Position numbers and translations under genes: made by a program
Notes under the pieces: generated by a model
Database searches by the model: none
What the model saw: only the letters and a program-made list of their open reading frames with translations
Told to the model about the DNA's origin: nothing
Shown: positions 16,293-23,730 of the stretch, one piece after another
How positions within the stretch are numbered: the stretch's first letter is position 1
Layout of the letters: each line of letters opens with the position of its first letter
Assembly (NCBI GenBank): GCA_029077825.1
Contig: JAQNCT010000015.1
Span: forward strand, 1-45,922
DNA: 45,922 nt
Direction of reading: 5' to 3'
DNA from: Acidocella sp.
GTDB taxonomy: Bacteria; Pseudomonadota; Alphaproteobacteria; Acetobacterales; Acetobacteraceae

Positions 16293-18440
16293 ATGACAAC
16301 AATTGCCCAACTTCCCACAGCCGCGTCTGTGGGTGCCAACGACCTGTTGCCTTTATCACAAAATGGAGCGTTGAATTCTGTAAAAGTTTCCCAGCTTAAT
16401 GCTGGCTTACAGCCGCTTTTGTCGGTGCCGATGGGCGATTTGTTGGGCCGGCAAAGTGCAGGGGCGGGTGCGCCGGAATCGCTTGGCGTAGGGGCGGGGC
16501 TGGTGTTGGCTGGTGGCGTGTTAAGTGCGAATGGCGCGGATCATGCGGGCTATCCGGTACAGGTGAATTTATCGGTTGGTGATGATCTGGTTGTGAGCAG
16601 TGCTGGGGTGCCTGGGCTGCTGCCTGTCACTGCATTACGCGGGATGTTCAGTGCTGGGGCTGGCGTTAGTATAAACAGTGGTGGCGTTATTAGTGCGACT
16701 GTTTCAACAGTTGCGGGGCCAGCCGGGTTTGCAGGCGCTGTAGGCCCGGTTGGGCCGCAAGGCCCGGTGGGACCAGCGGGCGCTGGGCTGGCGGCGCCGG
16801 CCGCTGGTAATTCAACAAGTTCGATAGGCGCCAACGATTATGTGGCAATTTGGCAAAATGGTACGAATGCCTGGATGCCTTATGGGCAGTTTATCGGCGG
16901 TCAGACGATCAATCAATTGCCGGCGGCTGCGGCGGCTGCGGATAGCGATTCACTATTGGTGGCGCAGGGTTCAAATGCGCTTTGCGTGCAAAGTCTTGGC
17001 GCGGTTTGGTCGTATTTGCAGACGAAACTGCCTAGCTTGAAGTCTGGCATTGTTGAACTGACAGCTAATACGGTGCTGGATTCCACAGCCCATAATGACC
17101 GGATTTTGATTGCTAGTGCGCCGCTGACGCTGACGGCAAATTTCCTGAATATGGGGGCGGGGTTTTCCTGCACGTTAATTAATTTAAGTGTAGGCACTGT
17201 GACTTTCGGAACCGGCATTTCTTCAGGCTCGGGGGCGAGTACGCTACCGCCTGGCGCTTCAGCGTCGCTGTTGGGGCTGAGCTATTCGGGTGGGTCGCTG
17301 GTGTGGTGGAATGGCGTGGTTTCTAACGTGCCCACCATCACGGTAGCGCCGATTACCGCGCCAGGTGCCAGCGTGCCGTTTAACGTGACAGGCGGTGTAT
17401 TTAATGAGGCACCGCGAGCTTTGGATTATTCCACCGATGATGGTGTTACCTGGCAGGTGGCGGCAAGTCCGGTGATTACCCTGGATGCATATAGCTTCGT
17501 GGTGCCAGGGTTAAGCGGCGGCACTTATACTGTCATGGTGCGTGATCATGCGAATGTGGCAGTTGTCGGGGTTTCTAATGGGTTTAGCATATTGCCGCCG
17601 TCGGTTATGTTCAATGCCGTGGCAAACGCCGCCATTGTAAATATGCCAATTAGCGTTAGTGGCACGGTAACGCCGACTGGTGCGGCGGTTGAGGTTGGCT
17701 GGTCCAGCAGCACCACCGTAGCTCCGGTAAGTTGGGTGGCGGCAAGTTTGACTAGCAATGGGTGGAGTGCTGCGCTGATGCCAAGCGCAACAGGCGTGAT
17801 GTATTTGTGGGCGCAGCAAACGGCTGCACCGAATGTGCGGGCAATTTCTGGTCCAGTGAATGTTGTTACTGCATCACTGACGATTTCGGTTCCGGCAAGC
17901 GGGACGGTTGGCATGGCGCTAACCGTGGCGGGAACGGTAAGCCCTGTTTCGGATGGTGTAAATTTATTGCTAAGCACACAGAATACTATGGCACCTGCCA
18001 GTGGCTGGCTTGCAGCAACCAATGCGGGTGGCAGCTTTAGCATTGCCCTAACACCAAGTGTTGCGGGAACATTGTATGCCTGGGCGCAGGATCCGGCTAC
18101 CGGTGTTACGGCGGTGTCCTCAGCGATTGCGGTTTCGGCACCGGCGGCGGTGACGTATACGATTAATAATCCGAGTGGCAGCTATACACATGGGCTTGGC
18201 GTGATTCCAATTAATGGCAGTGTTTCGCCTGCTCAAGTGATAGCAACCCAGGTTGCGCTGTCAGCATCTAATAATATTGCACCGACATCTGGATGGCAGC
18301 CTGCCAGCAATATTAACGCGAATACGCTATGGGCCATTTATTATAACACACCAGCTGTAGCTGGTAATTATTATGTTTGGGTGGAAACTACAGCTGGTAC
18401 GGCACAGCTTGTTAGTAACTTTACGATAGCTGTGTCGTAA
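16293..18440 (+). CDS. Tail fibre with collagen-like stem and four Ig-like repeats
   Basis: 715 residues behind AAGGA. N-terminal module TTIAQLPTAASVGANDLLPL (QNG at 27-29) is homologous in pattern to the start of the preceding spike. Residues about 140-165 are collagen-like G-P/A-x triplets (GPVGPQGPVGPAG). A second QLP module follows near residue 208 (TINQLPAAAAAADSDSLLVA). From about residue 346 (nt 17,331) four tandem Ig-like domains run to the end. Collagen triplets make trimeric stalks and Ig repeats are flexible extensions, so this is a long fibre. Its stop overlaps the next ATG (TAATG). Confidence 0.68.
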   Translation: MTTIAQLPTAASVGANDLLPLSQNGALNSVKVSQLNAGLQPLLSVPMGDLLGRQSAGAGAPESLGVGAGLVLAGGVLSANGADHAGYPVQVNLSVGDDLVVSSAGVPGLLPVTALRGMFSAGAGVSINSGGVISATVSTVAGPAGFAGAVGPVGPQGPVGPAGAGLAAPAAGNSTSSIGANDYVAIWQNGTNAWMPYGQFIGGQTINQLPAAAAAADSDSLLVAQGSNALCVQSLGAVWSYLQTKLPSLKSGIVELTANTVLDSTAHNDRILIASAPLTLTANFLNMGAGFSCTLINLSVGTVTFGTGISSGSGASTLPPGASASLLGLSYSGGSLVWWNGVVSNVPTITVAPITAPGASVPFNVTGGVFNEAPRALDYSTDDGVTWQVAASPVITLDAYSFVVPGLSGGTYTVMVRDHANVAVVGVSNGFSILPPSVMFNAVANAAIVNMPISVSGTVTPTGAAVEVGWSSSTTVAPVSWVAASLTSNGWSAALMPSATGVMYLWAQQTAAPNVRAISGPVNVVTASLTISVPASGTVGMALTVAGTVSPVSDGVNLLLSTQNTMAPASGWLAATNAGGSFSIALTPSVAGTLYAWAQDPATGVTAVSSAIAVSAPAAVTYTINNPSGSYTHGLGVIPINGSVSPAQVIATQVALSASNNIAPTSGWQPASNINANTLWAIYYNTPAVAGNYYVWVETTAGTAQLVSNFTIAVS
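17331..18437 (+). repeat. Four tandem Ig-like repeats in the fibre
   Basis: Starts at about 17,331, 17,595, 17,870 and 18,150. Repeats 2, 3 and 4 share S-x-x-x-x-x-AP-x-S-x-W-x-x-A and a later A-G/T-x-x-Y/L-x-W block (for example MAPASGWLAA and AGTLYAWAQ). Unit length about 90 residues. Confidence 0.6.
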
Positions 18441-20578
18441 TGAATTTCCTGTTCACCGCGCCAGGAGCGGCTTTGGTAAGTGGGCCTAACCAACGCGCCT
18501 TGGTGGCAGCATTGCCGGTAGGGAGTGTTGTGCCTGCTGGTAACTACACCGGGCCGTATCCATCCTCGATCAGCGGGCTTTCCGGTTGGTGGGACGCGGG
18601 GGTTTTGAGTGGGCTGCGCGATGTGAATGGGCTGCCAATTGTGGCGCCAAACAGCGTTGTTGGAAGTTTATTTGATAAATCGGGCAATGCGCAGCCGTTG
18701 CTGCCTTATCATATTACAGTGGATACAACGCCGGTGGCGATGGCTGCTGTGGCGCGGGTGAACGGATACCTTGGTGCGGTGGGCGCGCCCAACACAACCA
18801 TTGCGGCCTATGGGCCGACGCTCGACCCTGATTGGGGGCTGGCGCACGCGGGGTTTGAACTTGGCTCTGGCGTGGGCTGGACACGGTATATAGTTTGGAC
18901 CCGGCCAAATTTACGCCAGGCTACTTTTTATGGAAACGCAGCACCAATCCCGCTGGTTCATTGTACAATCTCCAATAGCACAATTTTGCAGGTTGATAGT
19001 GCAGGAACCAATTTAACGCTATTTCCAGGTACTGCCAGTCAGACCGTTTTAAGCAATGCAATGTCACGTAGGCATTCTCATGCGGTGATTATGCGCAACA
19101 CGCCTGGCGTTGGCGTTGATGTGTGGCTGGACGGCGTGCAAGTGGCCAGCGCAATTGCCAATCCGCTGGGCAGTAGTGCATTTGGCCAGGTTTTGTTTTT
19201 GCATGATGCTACGGCGCAAGGCTCAGCCCAATGTTGGTTTCATGAAGCAGCACTATGGGAACATGCGCTGGTGACGGCTGACATTGCACGATTGATTGCC
19301 TGCCAGGCGCGTTGGGTGCTGGGGCCGCGCAAGGGTATAAATTTGTTAATGATGGGTCAGTCCAACGCGGCGTGGTTCGGCGTTTCAGGTGGCGCGTTGG
19401 CCTTGGCACAGGGCGTTGCGTGGTATTGTGGTGCGGCTTCCTACGCTGTTTCAGAATCACTTTCAGGTACTTACAGCGCACCGAACCGTTACACGGTTAT
19501 ATTTGGGCACCCAATTTCCAACTCATCGCCACCGATATTTCCAACCGGTAGTGCAAATGGTACGTTTATTACCAATCCTGGCGATGGGTCAGACCCATCA
19601 ACTTGGGCGCCTGGGCCGGATTTTGCGGCGGTCACGGCGTTTCTGACAGGGGCTTCCGCAGTTATTCCTGCCATGGATGATGTTGATATAGGCTTTTTGT
19701 TATGGCCATGGTCAGAGCAGGACAGTACCATGCCCTACGCCAACAAGGCTTTGTATAAAGCGACAGTGCTGAGGTTACTTTTACTAACGCGCAACTTATT
19801 GGGCCGCAGTGCCGCGCACATGCCTTTGTTAGCCTGGAATGCGATTCCCTATGAGACCAATGACGGCGTGCAGATGGTGCGCGAGGCGATGAATGATCTG
19901 GCTGGTGACCTTGCCAATAATATCAAATTATTTATTGACCAGACTGCTGATTCAAACCCGCTAAATTCAACATATAACCCAAGCACTGGGATATATGCAG
20001 GCGGTGACCCGCAGCACCGTGACCAACCAGATTTGCTGCGCTATGGCCGTATTGGCGCGCATATGGCTGGGCGGTTGGCGGTGGCGCAAGGGATGAGTGA
20101 TACGCTTGCGGCTTCAGCATTGCCTGCCACCGGTTTGCCCGCCAAAGGCGGACCGCAGATTGTGCATGTGTACCGCGCCTCATCAACCAGCCTTGTGCTG
20201 ACGGTGGCGCATGACTCCGGCAATGATTTATTGCTACCTTTGCAAGCGGCGAATGGTGCTGGATTTGCGGTAATGGATGGTGGCACAATTGCAGCACCAG
20301 GGCCGGTTATTACGGCGACCGCCGCAACCCGCATTGATGCCACACATGTTGCGGTAACGCTGGCGAGCGCCATCAGCAACCCTTCTAGTGGCGTGTTGTT
20401 TTTCTATCCATATGGCAGCACCCAGATTGGCCGCGGCAATGCAGTGACTGATAATGCCTCAATGATTGCGCCACCTTCCAACTGGAATATTGGCAATGAT
20501 TTGGGAAGTGCTTGGTTGGTAAATATGCCCCTACAGGCGACAACTTATCCAATAGCGTTATCCGACACGCCGCAATGA
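18440..20578 (+). CDS. Tail spike/fibre with LamG-like and SGNH esterase-like domains
   Basis: 712 residues, coupled to the fibre gene by TAATG. Residues about 45-285 contain SGLSGWWDAG, SLFDKSGN and a strand-rich region ending HEAALWEHALVTADIARL, a concanavalin/LamG-like layout. From about residue 300 there is an SGNH-hydrolase-like domain: block I NLLMMGQSNAAWFG (Ser308), a WSEQDS segment (425-428) matching the position of the QGESD motif of sialate O-acetylesterases, and a late DPQH (Asp523, His526) matching the D-x-x-H pair. The likely role is removal of O-acetyl groups from surface polysaccharide during adsorption. The activity is inferred. Confidence 0.7.
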   Translation: MNFLFTAPGAALVSGPNQRALVAALPVGSVVPAGNYTGPYPSSISGLSGWWDAGVLSGLRDVNGLPIVAPNSVVGSLFDKSGNAQPLLPYHITVDTTPVAMAAVARVNGYLGAVGAPNTTIAAYGPTLDPDWGLAHAGFELGSGVGWTRYIVWTRPNLRQATFYGNAAPIPLVHCTISNSTILQVDSAGTNLTLFPGTASQTVLSNAMSRRHSHAVIMRNTPGVGVDVWLDGVQVASAIANPLGSSAFGQVLFLHDATAQGSAQCWFHEAALWEHALVTADIARLIACQARWVLGPRKGINLLMMGQSNAAWFGVSGGALALAQGVAWYCGAASYAVSESLSGTYSAPNRYTVIFGHPISNSSPPIFPTGSANGTFITNPGDGSDPSTWAPGPDFAAVTAFLTGASAVIPAMDDVDIGFLLWPWSEQDSTMPYANKALYKATVLRLLLLTRNLLGRSAAHMPLLAWNAIPYETNDGVQMVREAMNDLAGDLANNIKLFIDQTADSNPLNSTYNPSTGIYAGGDPQHRDQPDLLRYGRIGAHMAGRLAVAQGMSDTLAASALPATGLPAKGGPQIVHVYRASSTSLVLTVAHDSGNDLLLPLQAANGAGFAVMDGGTIAAPGPVITATAATRIDATHVAVTLASAISNPSSGVLFFYPYGSTQIGRGNAVTDNASMIAPPSNWNIGNDLGSAWLVNMPLQATTYPIALSDTPQ

Positions 20579-20591
20579 GTGAGGAGAAAAC

Positions 20592-20921
20592 ATGGAGCCT
20601 GAGGATGTTTTGTCGATGCGTGCTGACGTTGCAGCTATGCGAGGTGATTTAATGTCGGTGCGTCAAAATACGAGCGTGCTGGAAGCCCGTGCCGATGCTT
20701 TGGAAAATTGGCGTGAGCGTTATTTAAGCCAGGAGGAACAGGTAGTGGCAAAACTATTTAACAAGGTTGATGAGCTGGTTGCGAATTTAAGTGCCATGCG
20801 GGCGGATTTTGCGCGCATGCGCGGTGAGCATGATTCCGAGGGGCGGATTACCATTGCGGTTGTGGGCTTGCTCTCAGCGTTGGGCGGTGGCCTGGCGACC
20901 AATATATTCCACGGCCACTAA
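20592..20921 (+). CDS. Coiled-coil, single-TM protein, XhlA-like
   Basis: 109 residues behind GAGGAG. The first 80 residues are a charged heptad-like helix (MRADVAAMRGDLMSVRQN, then KVDELVANLSAMRADFARMR); the end has a hydrophobic segment (ITIAVVGLLSALGGGLATN). That order matches XhlA-type hemolysin/lysis accessory proteins. It opens the lysis cassette just before the muramidase. A holin-helper function is a reasonable inference, but no family match is certain. Confidence 0.5.
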   Translation: MEPEDVLSMRADVAAMRGDLMSVRQNTSVLEARADALENWRERYLSQEEQVVAKLFNKVDELVANLSAMRADFARMRGEHDSEGRITIAVVGLLSALGGGLATNIFHGH

Positions 20922-20923
20922 CA

Positions 20924-21436
20924 ATGGATAGTTTCGCCCATTGCTTTGCTTTTACTTTGGGGGCTGAGGGTGGTTATTCAGATAATGCTGAGGACCCTGG
21001 CAATTGGACCACCGGCATGGTGGGGCGTGGTGTGTTGAAGGGTACCAAATTTGGCATTAGTGCCAGCGCTTATCCGCATTTGGACATAATCAATCTGACT
21101 GAGCCACAGGCTGAGGCGATTTACCGGCGTGATTATTGGGCACCGTTGCAAGGCGATGAATTGCCATTGCCGATTGCGATTGTGGCGTTTGATGCGGCGG
21201 TAAATGCCGGGCCGGGCCGTGCGGTAAACTGGTTGCAGTTAGCCGCTGGGCAGCCAGCTGATGGCGCCTTAGGCCTAGCCACATTGGCGGCGTTACGCCG
21301 GGGTGATGCGGTGCTGCTAGCGCGTGAGGCGTTGGCCCGGCGGTTGGAATTTTTAACCCAGCTTACGTCCTGGCCTAGCTTTGGCCTTGGCTGGTCGCGC
21401 CGGATCATCGCGCTGGCTGGTGCGCTAACGGCATGA
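20924..21436 (+). CDS. Endolysin, GH108 N-acetylmuramidase
   Basis: 170 residues. The start has FTLGAEGGYSDNAEDPGNWT, which is the GH108 signature with catalytic Glu15 in EGGY; then GTKFGISASAYP and AEAIYRRDYWAPL, the conserved secondary block, and LPIAIVAFDAAVNAG-like segment. It cleaves the glycan chain of peptidoglycan. There is no signal peptide or signal-anchor helix at the N-terminus, so export depends on a holin. It overlaps the holin candidate by four bases (ATGA). Confidence 0.85.
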   Translation: MDSFAHCFAFTLGAEGGYSDNAEDPGNWTTGMVGRGVLKGTKFGISASAYPHLDIINLTEPQAEAIYRRDYWAPLQGDELPLPIAIVAFDAAVNAGPGRAVNWLQLAAGQPADGALGLATLAALRRGDAVLLAREALARRLEFLTQLTSWPSFGLGWSRRIIALAGALTA

Positions 21437-21729
21437 AAAATTTAATTGGTCAGTTGTTGAGTGATGGGCATGGCCAGATTGATGAGCAGGCGTTAATTTC
21501 GCTGCTGGGGGCAGTGGTTTTTTTTGGCTTGGAGATTTATTCGGTGGCTTGGCGCGGTGAAAATTTTGACCCGTTTGGCTTTGGCGCCGGGATTGGGGCG
21601 TTGCTCGGCGCCACTTCGGCTGGTTTTGGCCTGCGGGCGCGCTGGACGCCCGATGTGCCGGGCAGCCCGGATATCGACCCGGTGACCGGGCGTTACATAG
21701 GAGATATTAATGGTAGCAATCCTCGCTAA
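21433..21729 (+). CDS. Holin-like protein, two membrane segments
   Basis: 98 residues, ATGA-coupled to the endolysin. Two hydrophobic stretches are visible: about residues 20-42 (ALISLLGAVVFFGLEIYSVA) and about 48-66 (FGFGAGIGALLGATSAGFG), followed by a hydrophilic tail. This is the topology of class II-type holins, and the location between endolysin and spanin supports holin function. No named holin family is recognised, so the call rests on topology and context. Confidence 0.55.
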   Translation: MKNLIGQLLSDGHGQIDEQALISLLGAVVFFGLEIYSVAWRGENFDPFGFGAGIGALLGATSAGFGLRARWTPDVPGSPDIDPVTGRYIGDINGSNPR

Positions 21730-22078
21730 ATTTCTAACACCTCTGGTGCCCTACCTAGTTGCAGCATTTTTAGCTTTGGCAGGCTTAGCCGTTATCGCTC
21801 ATCTGCGGCATGAATTAGCGGCAGCCAGCCTGACCACTGCCATGCTGCAGCAAACCAACCAGGCCAATATTGCTGAGATTGCGGCTTATCAGGCACAGGC
21901 GTTGAAGTGGAATACGGCACTTGATACGCTCGGTGTGCAAACCCAAGCCAGTGACCATGCGCTTCATATCATCACGGATCATATTGCGGCACAGCACCCT
22001 GGTATGGATGCGCCAGTTGCGCCGATATTGGCGCAGACCTTGGCTGATATTGGAAAATTGCAGGAAAACCAACAATGA
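21710..22078 (+). CDS. Inner-membrane spanin (Rz-like)
   Basis: 122 residues; strong AGGAGATATTA before ATG 21710, inside the end of the previous gene. One N-terminal hydrophobic helix (FLTPLVPYLVAAFLALAGLA) is followed by a periplasmic, Ala/Gln-rich helical region (LQQTNQANIAEIAAYQAQAL), the i-spanin layout. It ends with ATGA coupling to a lipoprotein gene, as expected for an Rz/Rz1 pair that fuses inner and outer membranes at the end of lysis. Confidence 0.7.
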   Translation: MVAILAKFLTPLVPYLVAAFLALAGLAVIAHLRHELAAASLTTAMLQQTNQANIAEIAAYQAQALKWNTALDTLGVQTQASDHALHIITDHIAAQHPGMDAPVAPILAQTLADIGKLQENQQ

Positions 22079-22317
22079 AACTGCTTTTGCTGGCGTTGTT
22101 GTTGGCTGGTTGCGCGCAAGCCACACCGCCAGCCAGCCGGATTGTTACCCTAACACCGATGATTCCTGCTAGTTTGCTGCATTGTGCCCCAGCCCCTGAT
22201 GTACCGGTGGCAAGCAGCCAGTCAGTAGTGGCGCGCTATATTGTTGCGCTGTGGCAGGCTGGCGAAGACTGCCGAGCGCATGTAGCGGCGATTGCTCAAG
22301 TGGTAGCCACGCCGTAA
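22075..22317 (+). CDS. Outer-membrane spanin lipoprotein (Rz1-like)
   Basis: 80 residues. The N-terminal signal KLLLLALLLAGC has a clean lipobox (LAGC) and is followed by a Pro- and Ser-containing segment (PPASRIVTLTPMIPASLLHC) and a short helix with two cysteines. This is what an o-spanin looks like. It is adjacent to, rather than embedded in, the i-spanin gene. It is the last phage gene seen, and its stop lies 10 bases before the azlD stop. Confidence 0.68.
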   Translation: MKLLLLALLLAGCAQATPPASRIVTLTPMIPASLLHCAPAPDVPVASSQSVVARYIVALWQAGEDCRAHVAAIAQVVATP

Positions 22318-22327
22318 TAGCCTCTAA

Positions 22328-22639
22328 TTAAAAAAAACCAGCAGCACCATCAATAACAAACAGCGCGATGACGCCAGCGGCAATGCTCAGGCCCACATTG
22401 CGGCTCAGCGCCATGGTTGCCATGGTTGCCGCTGCCCCACCCCAATTTTGTGGCGGGCCTGACATTAAGGCTGGCACCACATAGGCAATGAAAATACAAC
22501 CCGGCAGGTACGCCAAAGCGCGGCGAAGCCACGGCGAAGGCGTGATGCGCGAGAACAGCAAATAGCCACCCGAGCGGCATGCAAAGGTGACCAGCGCCAT
22601 CGCCGCAATCGCCAGGTAAACTGACAGCGTGTTATTCAT
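22328..22639 (-). CDS. azlD: Branched-chain amino-acid exporter small subunit, AzlD
   Basis: 103 residues from ATG 22639. Four hydrophobic segments; start NNTLSVYLAIAAMALVTFAC, then RSGGYLL, then PGCIFIAYVVPAL, in the AzlD pattern (T-x-x-x-R-x-x-x-x-x, pro-rich loop, second half of two helices). Together with AzlC it exports branched-chain amino acids. Its start overlaps azlC by eight bases. A short tandem copy (GCCATGGTT twice near 22,412-22,430) gives ATMATMA. Its stop codon is 10 bases from the phage lysis gene. Confidence 0.82.
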   Translation of the reverse strand: MNNTLSVYLAIAAMALVTFACRSGGYLLFSRITPSPWLRRALAYLPGCIFIAYVVPALMSGPPQNWGGAAATMATMALSRNVGLSIAAGVIALFVIDGAAGFF

Positions 22640-23336
22640 GGCGCTTGGTTTCCAGCAGTGCACCAGTGATACAGCCGCTAATCGCGCCGCTTACAATGTA
22701 CCATGATGTATGCGGCACGGCATGCGCCATGAATACAGCCACACCCGCGGCAACCAGCCAGGGCAGAATATCAGATTTACCGCGCCACAGCGGCACCAGC
22801 AACGCCACAAACGCTGAGAGTGCGCCAAAAAATAACGGGTGGTTTGGTGGTAGGTTTAGTGTGTTGGCGCTTAAAAATCCGGCGGTTGTGGCGGCCATCC
22901 AGCCAAGCCACAGCGGCACGCTAATGCCCACATAAAGCCCAAAATCATGGCCGCCGTTGCGCATGTCAGTCACGGAAATGGCCCAGCTATGGTCCACCAG
23001 CATCGCCAGAGACGCATAGCGCGGCAGCGGCTTTATTCCGGCAAACCAGGGGGCCAGCACCGGGCCCATCAGGGCAAAGCGCAAATTCACCACCAAGGCG
23101 GCAAAGGCGGCAGCCAGAATCGGCGCCGGGTGAGTCCAATTGGCCAGGGCCACCAGCTCACTAGCGCCGGCGTACACAAAGGCGTTCATGGCCATGCATT
23201 GCGCCAGGCTTAGCCCATGGTGCTGCGTGATGAGCCCCACCACAAACCCAAACGGTGACAGCCCCCCCACTAGCGGCAGCGCGCGCTTAACCCCGCGCCA
23301 AAAGCCAGCCTGGGTAAAAATAACAGGTACTTGCAT
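22632..23336 (-). CDS. azlC: Branched-chain amino-acid exporter large subunit, AzlC
   Basis: 234 residues with the AzlC order: GVKRALPLVGGLSPFGFVVG near the start, then FVYAGASELVALANW, NLRFALMGPVLAPWF and DHSWAIS. About seven to eight membrane segments are apparent. The F/Y-A-G-A-S/A segment and the NLR-x-x-x-M/L block are family marks. It works with AzlD as an exporter (some members export azaleucine). The two genes form a short divergent operon next to the B12-controlled receptor. Confidence 0.87.
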   Translation of the reverse strand: MQVPVIFTQAGFWRGVKRALPLVGGLSPFGFVVGLITQHHGLSLAQCMAMNAFVYAGASELVALANWTHPAPILAAAFAALVVNLRFALMGPVLAPWFAGIKPLPRYASLAMLVDHSWAISVTDMRNGGHDFGLYVGISVPLWLGWMAATTAGFLSANTLNLPPNHPLFFGALSAFVALLVPLWRGKSDILPWLVAAGVAVFMAHAVPHTSWYIVSGAISGCITGALLETKRHE

Positions 23337-23414
23337 AAGCCTTTGATGGCAGGGCAGGCGCCGTGTGAGTAGTGCGCTTAATTCAAGGCTGGGGTTAGGG
23401 CCGCAAACTGCTGC

Positions 23415-23443
23415 TTGCTACATTGCACCAAAAGCCGTTATGC
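23415..23443 (+). promoter_or_regulatory. Candidate promoter for the riboswitch-btuB transcript
   Basis: TTGCTA at 23415-23420, a 17-base gap and TTATGC at 23438-23443. The implied start near 23,450 falls where the riboswitch begins. Hexamers are imperfect, so this is provisional. Confidence 0.4.
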
Positions 23444-23444
23444 T

Positions 23445-23625
23445 TTGGACAGATGCAGGTGACTCGCAAGGGTTGAAACGGGAATGCGGTTAAACACCGC
23501 AGCTGCTCCCGCAACTGTAAGTGGTGAGTTTGCAGCCATCAGCCATTACCTTTTGGGTGAGAAGGCGGTTGCAAGCACTGACCCACGAGCCAGGAGACCG
23601 GCCAGCATCGAGACATTTGCGCGTG
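23445..23625 (+). ncRNA. Cobalamin riboswitch
   Basis: Key blocks in order: GATGCAGGTG (23452-23461) with a following AAGGGTTGAAACGGGAA region, a small hairpin with GCGGTTAAACACCGC (23494-23508), then GCTGCTCCCGCAACTGTAAG around 23509-23528 with GTGGTGAG after it, and the B12 box AGCCAGGAGACCGGCC at 23588-23603. These match the conserved core of the AdoCbl riboswitch. It precedes a BtuB-type receptor gene, the classic target, where cobalamin binding reduces expression. Exact ends are estimated. Confidence 0.92.
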
Positions 23626-23691
23626 AATGGGCGGGATGCACCATTTGCGAAGAGGAGAAAGACCTCAAGCCTCTGTCGCCATTTTTATGCG

Positions 23692-23712
23692 CCGGACTTT
23701 TTATGGGTCCGG
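23692..23712 (+). promoter_or_regulatory. Hairpin before the btuB ribosome site
   Basis: CCGGAC (23692-23697) pairs with GTCCGG (23707-23712), 8 bases upstream of the GGAGG (23720-23724) that serves ATG 23731. No U-run follows, so it is not a terminator; it may be part of the riboswitch expression platform. Confidence 0.4.
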
Positions 23713-23730
23713 TTCTGGCTGGAGGCGTTT

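Noticed and set aside
17546-18043. 165-residue - strand ORF in the Ig-repeat fibre
   Set aside because: Caused by repeated low-complexity codons in the fibre gene.
22412-22430. Tandem GCCATGGTT copies in azlD
   Set aside because: Codes for ATMATMA in frame; a two-copy repeat in an intact gene, not a mobile or phase-variable signal.
23521-23730. N-terminal 70-residue extension of the btuB frame
   Set aside because: It would translate the riboswitch; ATG 23731 has GGAGG and a signal peptide immediately after.
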